Shown here: positions 6,425 to 11,994 of the stretch, one piece after another
Position numbering within the stretch: position 1 is the stretch's first letter
Layout of the letters: each line of letters opens with the position of its first letter
NCBI GenBank assembly: GCA_022739095.1
Contig: JAIJEI010000026.1
Location: forward strand, 1-15,546
Length of the DNA: 15,546 nt
Direction of reading: 5' to 3'
From: Bifidobacterium sp.
GTDB taxonomy: Bacteria; Actinomycetota; Actinomycetes; Actinomycetales; Bifidobacteriaceae
Program-made: the position numbers and the translations under genes
Notes under the pieces: generated by a model
The model's input: the letters and a program-made list of their open reading frames with translations, nothing else
Told to the model about the DNA's origin: nothing
Databases searched by the model: none

Positions 6425-7300
6425 CTAGGCGTGTCGTTCGGCCATTTCCACGACGTTGGCTAGGAGCATGGCTCGGGTCATGGGGCCCACGCCTCCGGGG
6501 TTGGGGGTGTAGGCGGATGCCTTGTCGTAGCAGGCCTTGTCCACGTCGCCCTTGATGCGGTAGCGACCGGCTTCTTCGTCGTAGACGCGGCTGACGCCCA
6601 CGTCGACCAGCACGGCGCCGTCCTTGATCTTGTCGGGCGTCACGAATCCGGCCGAACCCATTGCGGCGACGATCACGTCGGCGCGGCGCATGTGGTCGGC
6701 CACATCCCAGGTGCCGGTGTGACACAGGGTGACGGTGGCGTTGACGGCGTTGCGCGTGAGCATAAGGCCAATCGTGCGGCCAATGGTGATGCCGCGGCCA
6801 AGCACGCACACTTCCTTGCCGTTCAGATCAATGTCATAGGCGTCGAGCAGCTCGAGCACACCGCGCGGCGTGCAAGGCAGCGGCGTCGAAATGTCGCCGC
6901 GCACATGCAGCACCAGTTCGCCGAGGTTGTACGGGTGCATGCCGTCGGCATCCTTGGCCGGGTCGATCATGTCGATGATCGCGTTCTCGTTGATGCCCTT
7001 GGGCAACGGCAGCTGGACGATGAACCCGGTGCAGGCCGGATCTTCGTTGAGTTCGCGTACGGCAGCGGCGATGTCGTCGAAGCTGGCGTCCGCCGGCAGT
7101 TCCTTCTTGACTGAGGTAATGCCCACTTCCTGGCAATCGGCGTGCTTGCCGGCCACGTACTTCATCGACCCGGGGTCCTCGCCCACCAGCAGCGTGCCCA
7201 GCCCTGGTTGGATGCCCTGCGCCTTGAGCCTGTTCACTCGCTCGGCAAGGTTGGTCTTGATTTCGGCCGCAATCCGCTTACCGTCGATTTCCGTGGACAT
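6425..7300 (-). CDS. folD: Bifunctional methylenetetrahydrofolate dehydrogenase / methenyltetrahydrofolate cyclohydrolase
   Basis: 291 residues, the normal length. FolD interconverts 5,10-methylene-, 5,10-methenyl- and 10-formyl-tetrahydrofolate (NADP-linked dehydrogenase plus cyclohydrolase), feeding purine and formyl-Met-tRNA synthesis. It has catalytic Tyr48 and Lys52 in SMKYVAGKHADC, the TGFIVQLPLPKG block near residue 95, substrate-side DADGMHPYN, PCTPRGV, and the Rossmann nucleotide site GRGITIGRTIG, a form typical of Actinobacteria where many others have GRSxIVG. It closes with VLVDVGVSRV and NPGGVGPMTRAML. ATG 7300 is preferred: GGGGAGGG lies 5 bases upstream. A TTG directly before it could add one residue. 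It may be co-transcribed into rpsA. Confidence 0.96.
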   Translation of the reverse strand: MSTEIDGKRIAAEIKTNLAERVNRLKAQGIQPGLGTLLVGEDPGSMKYVAGKHADCQEVGITSVKKELPADASFDDIAAAVRELNEDPACTGFIVQLPLPKGINENAIIDMIDPAKDADGMHPYNLGELVLHVRGDISTPLPCTPRGVLELLDAYDIDLNGKEVCVLGRGITIGRTIGLMLTRNAVNATVTLCHTGTWDVADHMRRADVIVAAMGSAGFVTPDKIKDGAVLVDVGVSRVYDEEAGRYRIKGDVDKACYDKASAYTPNPGGVGPMTRAMLLANVVEMAERHA

Positions 7301-7330
7301 CAACGCCCTCCCCTGTAGTTTCGGTGCATT

Positions 7331-7354
7331 CTATCGAAACGATAGGCTATCGTT
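7331..7354. promoter_or_regulatory. Palindromic operator candidate upstream of metal-binding lipoprotein
   Basis: The 17-bp sequence AACGATAGGCTATCGTT (7338-7354) is a perfect palindrome with a single central base. A further CTATCG at 7331 pairs with CGATAG at 7340, so three alternating half-sites are packed into 24 bp, and another TATCGTT occurs at 7374. It lies 50 bp before the lipoprotein ATG and just upstream of an AT-rich stretch (7369-7376) that could hold the -10, so a bound repressor would cover the -35 region. A DtxR/MntR- or Fur-family metal regulator is the likely binder, inferred from the gene served. The folD start is on the other side. Confidence 0.55.
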
Positions 7355-7403
7355 GGAACAAGTCAGGATTATATATCGTTCGCTCTCACGAAGAAGGCGT
7401 GCC

Positions 7404-8585
7404 ATGGGGACTCAAATCACACGACTTACGCGACTCGCCGCAGCCGGCCTGAGCGCCGTCCTGTTGTTCGCGGCCGCCGCATGCGCAGCCACCTCCCCCG
7501 CTGAAACCGAGCCGGACAACAAGACCAGCGTTCCCGCACCGACCGGGCCGATCAATGTGGTCGCCTCCCTCAATCAATGGGGCTCGCTGGCCGCCGAGCT
7601 GGGCGGCGATGATGTGGAAGTCACGTCCATCGTGAACTCCACCAATGTGGATGCCCACGATTTCGAGCCAAAGACCTCGGATGTCGCCAAGCTGTCCAAG
7701 GCCCAAATCATCGTGGCCAACGGTGCGGGTTACGATTCCTGGGCCACCAAATCGATGACCAAGACCACGAATATCGTATCCGCCGCTTCCGTCATGGGTG
7801 CCGTGGAGGGCGATAACCCGCATCTGTGGTTCTCCAAAGACGCTCGATCCAGCATGGCCACGGCTATCACCGATGCATATATAAAGATACTCCCCAGCAA
7901 GAAGAAGGCCTTCCAGAACCGGCTCAAGGCATGGCAGGCGGACGAGAGATCGTTGGAAACATGGGCGTCCGAGTTCACCAGATCCCACTCCGGCCTCACC
8001 TATGCGGCCACCGAACCCGTGGCCTATTATCTGATGGCCGATCTTGGGTTCAAGGATCAGACGCCCAAGGGGTATACGCAATCGACCGCTTCCGGCGGCG
8101 AACCGGCGCCCGCGGACCTGCAGTCTTTCCAGAAACTCATCGAAGACAAGGGCGTGGATGTGCTGGTCAACAACACGCAGGAGGCCAGTGACGCGACCAA
8201 TATGATCACTGGCGCTGCCGGTCGCGCCGATGTGCCGGTAGTCGACGTCTCCGAACAAATGCCCAAGGATGCCGACACGCTGAACGCTTGGATCAACCAG
8301 CTCATCAACACCATCATCGACGCGGTGGATCCGAGCTATGGTTGCGAAGACGCCGCGGACGGCAACGCGAATTCCGATGATTCCGGCGCCGACGACGCCG
8401 CCGCGGATGATGCCAATGCGCAAGATTCCAGGGCCAGCACCGGCCCCAGCACGGAGCCCAAGTACATCCGTCAGTGCAAGGCGGCCGAATCCAGCGACTC
8501 GTCTCAGGATTCGGCAAAGGCCGATGCCTCCAATGGCGATTCCGGCGATGCCTCCAGCAACAATCAGACCGATTCCGGCAAATAG
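7404..8585 (+). CDS. Metal ABC transporter substrate-binding lipoprotein (ZnuA/TroA-like, cluster A-I)
   Basis: 393 residues; it captures Zn(II) or Mn(II) outside the membrane for the ABC permease encoded downstream. It has a lipoprotein signal peptide with Cys27 as the lipidated residue (FAAAAC), a Thr/Pro linker, then the two-lobed TroA fold to about residue 312. Likely metal ligands are His85 (DAHDFEP), His140 (DNPHLWFS) and Glu204 (ATEPVAYY), with N257/Q259 in VNNTQEAS near the fourth position. A Glu at the third site in place of His is seen in some actinobacterial members. There is no His-rich loop. Instead an 80-residue Asp/Ser/Ala-rich tail (314-393) follows, with cysteines at 314 and 358. 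ATG 7404 has GAAGG 6 bases upstream. It is set apart from the ATPase and permease by a strong terminator. Zinc is favoured because of the downstream Zur-like box. Confidence 0.9.
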   Translation: MGTQITRLTRLAAAGLSAVLLFAAAACAATSPAETEPDNKTSVPAPTGPINVVASLNQWGSLAAELGGDDVEVTSIVNSTNVDAHDFEPKTSDVAKLSKAQIIVANGAGYDSWATKSMTKTTNIVSAASVMGAVEGDNPHLWFSKDARSSMATAITDAYIKILPSKKKAFQNRLKAWQADERSLETWASEFTRSHSGLTYAATEPVAYYLMADLGFKDQTPKGYTQSTASGGEPAPADLQSFQKLIEDKGVDVLVNNTQEASDATNMITGAAGRADVPVVDVSEQMPKDADTLNAWINQLINTIIDAVDPSYGCEDAADGNANSDDSGADDAAADDANAQDSRASTGPSTEPKYIRQCKAAESSDSSQDSAKADASNGDSGDASSNNQTDSGK

Positions 8586-8645
8586 TTAGAAGCAAAGGAC
8601 ACCGGCAATCGGATTCATGCGATGCCGATAGACGCCTTGCACGAG

Positions 8646-8694
8646 AAGGGTTGTGCGGCCATTGTCGAGATGGCCGCACAACCCTTTTCTTTGG
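8646..8694 (+). terminator. Strong intrinsic terminator after the metal-binding lipoprotein gene
   Basis: Perfect 17-bp arms AAGGGTTGTGCGGCCAT (8646-8662) and ATGGCCGCACAACCCTT (8670-8686), a 7-base loop, then TTTTCTTT. This is the most convincing terminator in the window. It splits the lipoprotein gene from the ATPase/permease pair into separate transcription units. The 60 bases between the lipoprotein stop and the stem show nothing recognisable. Confidence 0.9.
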
Positions 8695-8717
8695 CCACCA
8701 CCATCCGTACACGATAT

Positions 8718-8740
8718 TGAGAACGATTGTCAGCATCGTT
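8718..8740. promoter_or_regulatory. Zur-like box upstream of metal ABC ATPase
   Basis: TGAGAACGATTGTCA (8718-8732) fits the 15-bp actinobacterial Zur-type pattern (TGAAAATGATTTTCA-like), with five of seven symmetric positions pairing. An overlapping dyad AACGAT-N7-ATCGTT (8722-8740) uses the same half-sites as the palindrome before the lipoprotein gene, but with a different spacing. It lies 25-40 bp from the ATG at 8758, suitable for repression. No clear -35/-10 pair could be assigned. Confidence 0.5.
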
Positions 8741-8757
8741 TGCCACAATCGGGCGTT

Positions 8758-9642
8758 ATGAGTGAAACTTCCGATTGCGTCGTGTTCAGCGATGCCGCCA
8801 TCAAGCGTGGCGACCATATCATCTGGCAGCATGGCACCTTTGTCATTCCCACCGGTTCGGTCACGTCCATCGTCGGCACCAACGGCACCGGCAAAACCAC
8901 GATGATGAGGGCCGAGCTGGGCCTTTTGCCGCTCTGCCATGGCAGCCTGACCGTGCTGGGCAAGCCCGCAGGCGAGATGAACAAGCGCATCGGATATGTG
9001 CCGCAAAGCTATGTGGCGAATGTCGATTCCAATCTCACCGCCGAACAATCCGTGTTGCTGGGTCTTACCGGCACACGATTCGGCATCCACCCCGTCACCA
9101 AGGCCCAGAAAGCCAAAGCACTCGAGGCGATGGAGTTCACCGGCATCGCCGACAAGGCGCGGTACCGTCTGTCCGAACTGTCCGGCGGTTTGCGCCAGCG
9201 TGTGGCCATCGCCCAGGCGTTGGTGTGCGACCCACAACTGCTGATGCTTGACGAGCCGTTGGCCAACCTCGATCTGGCCAGTCAGCGCGCCACCGTGCAC
9301 GTGCTGGCCAAGCTGAACCGTGAACTGAACATGACCATCCAAGTGGTTGCGCACGATCTCAATATGCTCTTGCCGATTCTGACCGGTGCCGTCTACTTGC
9401 TCGACGGTCACCCGCACTACGCCGATATGCACAAAGTGCTCGACTCCGACCTGCTCACCCACCTCTACGGCACACAGGTGCAGGTGGTCACCACTCCGCA
9501 GGGCGACATGTTCGTGACCCCGACGCCGGATGAGCCCCAGGACCAGCTGCAGGATATGCACACGGCAGCCGAAGTGGCGCAATTGCACCATCACGAGCAC
9601 GGCACCAATGGTAATGCCGCCAACAGCGCCGAGAATCGATAA
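8758..9642 (+). CDS. Metal (Zn/Mn) ABC transporter ATP-binding protein (ZnuC/TroB-like)
   Basis: 294 residues; the cytoplasmic ATPase of a cluster A-I metal importer. It has Walker A GTNGTGKTT (about 39-47), a Q-loop in GYVPQSYVANVDSNLTAEQS, signature LSGGLRQRVAIAQAL, Walker B LLMLDEPLANLD and H-loop VVAHDLNMLLP. The VPQ Q-loop and AHDLN are typical of the ZnuC/TroB/MntB branch. After about residue 245 there is an extra hydrophilic tail with QLHHHEHG near the end; a His cluster here could bind metal, a feature also known from other zinc-transporter ATPases. ATG 8758 has only a weak GGGCG upstream. It is preceded by a Zur-like box, and the permease follows 66 bases later. The lipoprotein upstream is the presumed partner. 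Confidence 0.9.
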   Translation: MSETSDCVVFSDAAIKRGDHIIWQHGTFVIPTGSVTSIVGTNGTGKTTMMRAELGLLPLCHGSLTVLGKPAGEMNKRIGYVPQSYVANVDSNLTAEQSVLLGLTGTRFGIHPVTKAQKAKALEAMEFTGIADKARYRLSELSGGLRQRVAIAQALVCDPQLLMLDEPLANLDLASQRATVHVLAKLNRELNMTIQVVAHDLNMLLPILTGAVYLLDGHPHYADMHKVLDSDLLTHLYGTQVQVVTTPQGDMFVTPTPDEPQDQLQDMHTAAEVAQLHHHEHGTNGNAANSAENR

Positions 9643-9661
9643 CATCAAGCTAGCCGATCCA

Positions 9662-9679
9662 CAGCCCATCAACGGGCTG
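9662..9679 (+). other. Short stem-loop between metal ATPase and permease genes
   Basis: CAGCCC-ATCAAC-GGGCTG forms a 6-bp stem with a 6-base loop in the 66-base gap. No U tract follows, so it is not a terminator. It may tune mRNA stability or be incidental. Confidence 0.3.
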
Positions 9680-9708
9680 CAGCTCAGGCATGGAGAAAAT
9701 ACAGAGAC

Positions 9709-10542
9709 ATGAGCACCATCAACTTTTCGTACGATCCCGAATGGCTGGATACACTGTCCGCTCCATTCATGACCAACGCCTTCATCGCCGGCCTGTGCAT
9801 CGCCCTGGCCGCCGGTGTCATGGGATACTTCACCATCGCCCGTCGTTCCACCTTCGCGGCCCACGCGTTGGCCCATATCGGTCTGCCGGGCGCGACCGGC
9901 GCGGTGTTGCTCGGCCTGCCCGTGTCACTGGGCATGGGCATGTTCGCACTGGGCGGCGCACTGGTGATCGGCGCTTTGGGCAAGCGCGTTTCCGAGCGTG
10001 AAATCGCCACCGGCACCGTGCTGGCTTTCGCCACCGGCCTGGGTCTGTTCTTTGCGCGATTATCGAGTTCCGCCTCCCAGCAGATGCAGTCGATCCTCTT
10101 CGGCTCGATCCTGACCATCACCACCGGCCAGATCATCGGCTTCGCCGTGTTCGACGTACTGCTGCTGGCATTGTTGGCCATCATCTACCGCCCGCTGCTG
10201 TTCAGCTCGCTGGATGAGCAGGTGGCACAGGCCAAGGGTGTGCCGATCGGGCTGATGAACGTGGCGTTTATGGCGATTATGGCCGGTGTGGTCACCATCG
10301 CCGTGCCGGCAGTGGGCACCTTGCTGATTTTCGCACTGGTGATCACGCCTGCGGCCACCGCCAATATTCTGGCCGGCTCCCCATTCAAGGCGATGGTGAT
10401 CGCCAGCGTGCTGTGCCTGGTGTCGATTTGGGCTGGACTCGTGCTGTCGGCGATGTTCCCCGCTCCCCCGAGCTTCATCATCGTGACGCTTTCCACCCTG
10501 TTCTGGGCTATCGCCAAGGCCGTGGAGACGATGCGGAAGTAA
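9709..10542 (+). CDS. Metal (Zn/Mn) ABC transporter permease, ABC-3 family (ZnuB/TroC-like)
   Basis: 277 residues with about eight hydrophobic segments, the standard form of the ABC-3 permease family (usually 260-300 residues). Recognisable elements are the early RRSTFAAHALAHIGLPGATGA block, the cytoplasmic loop DEQVAQAKGVPIGLMN (the coupling region that contacts the ATPase), and VVTIAVPAVGTLLIFALVITPAATA in the core. It would form a homodimer channel with the upstream ATPase. ATG 9709 is preceded by a GAGAC close by and GGAGAAAAT about 14 bases away, so the ribosome site is mediocre. A terminator follows at 10563-10594. Metal specificity cannot be read from the permease; zinc is favoured by the Zur-like box. 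Confidence 0.92.
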   Translation: MSTINFSYDPEWLDTLSAPFMTNAFIAGLCIALAAGVMGYFTIARRSTFAAHALAHIGLPGATGAVLLGLPVSLGMGMFALGGALVIGALGKRVSEREIATGTVLAFATGLGLFFARLSSSASQQMQSILFGSILTITTGQIIGFAVFDVLLLALLAIIYRPLLFSSLDEQVAQAKGVPIGLMNVAFMAIMAGVVTIAVPAVGTLLIFALVITPAATANILAGSPFKAMVIASVLCLVSIWAGLVLSAMFPAPPSFIIVTLSTLFWAIAKAVETMRK

Positions 10543-10562
10543 TCTCATCCATTTTTTCTTGC

Positions 10563-10594
10563 CCCCCGCTGGCGAATTCATAGCGGGGGCTTTG
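10563..10594 (+). terminator. Terminator after metal permease
   Basis: CCCCCGCT (10563-10570) pairs with AGCGGGGG (10582-10589) across an 11-base loop, followed by CTTTGTT. It lies 20 bases past the permease stop. On the other strand the stem is followed by A-rich rather than U-rich sequence, so it would not terminate ispF well. Confidence 0.75.
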
Positions 10595-11119
10595 TTATAT
10601 CTTCTCCACCAAGGCATTGGCGATGGCGGCGATGCCTTCGCCGCGACCAGTGAATCCCATATGGTCGGTGGTGGTGGCGGTAACCGATACCGGGCAACCA
10701 ATCGCCGCAGACAGGGCGGCTTCGGCTTCAGCGCGGCGCGTGCCGATTTTCGGGCGGTTGCCGATAATCGCCACCGAGGCCGATGCCGGCGTATACCCGT
10801 TGGATGCCAGACGCGCTACAACTTCTTGCAGCATATCGATGCCATGCATTCCGGCACCATGCGCGTCCGCACCGACACCGAACAGTGAACCAATGTCTCC
10901 CAATCGGGCGGCGGCAAGCAAGGCGTCAATCAGAGCGTGCGCGGCCACATCGCCATCGGAATCACCCTCGATACCCTCGTATCTGGCGGCATCGGCCTCG
11001 CTGCATGAATCAGGCGCCGGCCAGTAGAGCCCGGCAATCCACAGTTCACGGCCTGAGCCGGCAGGCGCAAAACGGTGAGCGTCAAAACCTTGCCCTATCA
11101 GCACTCCTGCAGATCCCAT
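10595..11119 (-). CDS. ispF: 2-C-methyl-D-erythritol 2,4-cyclodiphosphate synthase
   Basis: 174 residues. It converts CDP-ME 2-phosphate to MEcPP with release of CMP, in the MEP isoprenoid pathway; the enzyme is a Zn-dependent trimer. Metal ligands are Asp13 and His15 (GFDAHRF) and His61 (DVAAHALIDAL). Other family blocks are ARLGDIGSLF, AIIGNRPKIG and the closing TATTTDHMGFTGRGEGIAA. It is slightly longer than the usual 155-160 because of a Cys/Glu/Asp-containing insertion at about 32-50. The usual GHSDGDV reads GDSDGDV here, so a well-conserved active-site His is Asp (residue 53). ATG 11119 has AAGGGGA 6 bases upstream. It follows carD on the same strand, an arrangement related to the carD-ispD-ispF order of other Actinobacteria. 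Confidence 0.95.
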   Translation of the reverse strand: MGSAGVLIGQGFDAHRFAPAGSGRELWIAGLYWPAPDSCSEADAARYEGIEGDSDGDVAAHALIDALLAAARLGDIGSLFGVGADAHGAGMHGIDMLQEVVARLASNGYTPASASVAIIGNRPKIGTRRAEAEAALSAAIGCPVSVTATTTDHMGFTGRGEGIAAIANALVEKI

Positions 11120-11178
11120 GCAGTCCCCTTCGATGGCGTTGCCCAGACGAACGGCAGCAAACGATTATGAATCACGAA

Positions 11179-11212
11179 GCCCCGGCGCATCGCATAAGGA
11201 TACGACCGGGGC
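11179..11212 (-). terminator. Possible hairpin between carD and ispF
   Basis: GCCCCGG (11179-11185) pairs with CCGGGGC (11206-11212) across a 20-base loop, 13 bases after the carD stop. On the minus strand the stem is followed by TTCGTGATT, not a clean U tract, so termination would be partial. ispF may still be read from carD. Confidence 0.35.
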
Positions 11213-11225
11213 CTCAACAATCAAA

Positions 11226-11819
11226 TCACTTCTTCTTGGACTTCTTCTCGGCTTCGACGCGAGCCAAGGTATCGGCCGCGGCCTCTTCGGGCTCGGCGGT
11301 GTGATGCTTGTCGTCGCCGGGCTGAGCGGGCTCGTAGCCCAGGTTCACGTCGAGCAGACGTTGGGCTTCCGCCTCGTCGATCTTCTCGGACAAGGCGATC
11401 TCAGAAGTCAGAATGGCGCGGGCCTTGGTAAGCATACGCTTCTCGCCTGCGGACAGGCCGTGCTCGTCGACATCGCGCTGGGCGAGATCGCGAACCACTT
11501 CGGCGATCTTGTTGACATCGCCGGTGGCGATCTTTTCGACGTTCAGCTTGTAACGGCGAGACCAGTTCATCTCTTTCTCGATGATCGGGGTCCGCAGGAT
11601 GCCGAACACCTTGGCCACTTCGGATGCGGAGACGATGTCACGCACGCCGACCTTCTTGGCATTGTCCACGGGAACGTTGATGACCAAACCATCGGAAGAG
11701 AGCACGGACAGCTGCAGATATTCGCGCGTCACTCCCTTGACCGTCCGCTCGGTAATGGCCTCCACCTTCGCTGCACCATGACGCGGATAGACGACCATAT
11801 CGCCGACTTTGTAAGACAT
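11226..11819 (-). CDS. carD: CarD family transcriptional regulator
   Basis: 197 residues. CarD binds the RNA polymerase beta subunit and stabilises the open complex at rRNA and other promoters; it is essential in mycobacteria. The N-terminal Tudor-like RNAP-interacting domain (about 1-60) begins YKVGDMVVYPRHGAAKVEAI, and a helical DNA-binding domain follows (about 65-165: MNWSRRYKLNVEKI, VVRDLAQRD, LSAGEKRML, ALSEKI). The last 25-30 residues are an acidic then Lys-rich tail (EAEKKSKKK), longer than the ~160-residue mycobacterial protein. ATG 11819 is chosen because GGAGGG lies 5 bases upstream and the family starts here; an in-frame extension to 11849 would cover that site. A CATAAT -10 (complement of 11861-11866) precedes it, and ispF follows. 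Confidence 0.94.
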   Translation of the reverse strand: MSYKVGDMVVYPRHGAAKVEAITERTVKGVTREYLQLSVLSSDGLVINVPVDNAKKVGVRDIVSASEVAKVFGILRTPIIEKEMNWSRRYKLNVEKIATGDVNKIAEVVRDLAQRDVDEHGLSAGEKRMLTKARAILTSEIALSEKIDEAEAQRLLDVNLGYEPAQPGDDKHHTAEPEEAAADTLARVEAEKKSKKK

Positions 11820-11860
11820 GTACCCTCCGAGAACTGACGGCTTACACACAAACTCGAATA

Positions 11861-11884
11861 ATTATGCCATGCGGTCTGGACCGC
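11861..11884 (-). promoter_or_regulatory. Probable carD promoter with 6-bp dyad
   Basis: On the minus strand TGGCATAAT (extended -10; CATAAT is the complement of 11861-11866) would start transcription near 11854, about 35 bases before the carD ATG. A perfect dyad GCGGTC-TG-GACCGC (11871-11884) lies just upstream of it in the spacer, where a bound protein would block polymerase. The -35 is not clear. Confidence 0.4.
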
Positions 11885-11888
11885 CCCT

Positions 11889-11904
11889 ATGAGAGCGCTC
11901 ACAA
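11889..11904. promoter_or_regulatory. LacI-type operator candidate between carD and glgB
   Basis: ATGAGAGC-GCTCACAA is a 16-bp palindrome with a central CG, and six of eight positions are symmetric. Even-length palindromes with a central CG and outer TG/CA are typical of LacI-family operators. In bifidobacteria the LacI-type regulators AraQ and MalR1 control central carbon metabolism, and glycogen branching is a sensible target. It lies about 90 bp upstream of the glgB ATG and 23 bp upstream of the carD -10. The regulator's identity is inferred. Confidence 0.45.
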
Positions 11905-11994
11905 CCACGGGAACACACCGTAAAGGGCAAGAATTCGCCATTCTCGACGCGCCAATGTAGCGTTTTCGACTCCAACGCACGTAGACTTTGGGTC

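Noticed and set aside
7386..8423. 345-codon open frame on the minus strand opposite the lipoprotein gene
   Set aside because: Gly/Arg/His/Ile-rich antisense translation without a domain; the plus-strand gene has a lipobox and metal ligands.
8314..9876. 520-codon open frame on the minus strand across the metal ATPase
   Set aside because: It crosses a strong terminator and two intergenic gaps and lies opposite an ATPase with all motifs; it is His/Gly-rich in the manner of antisense frames.
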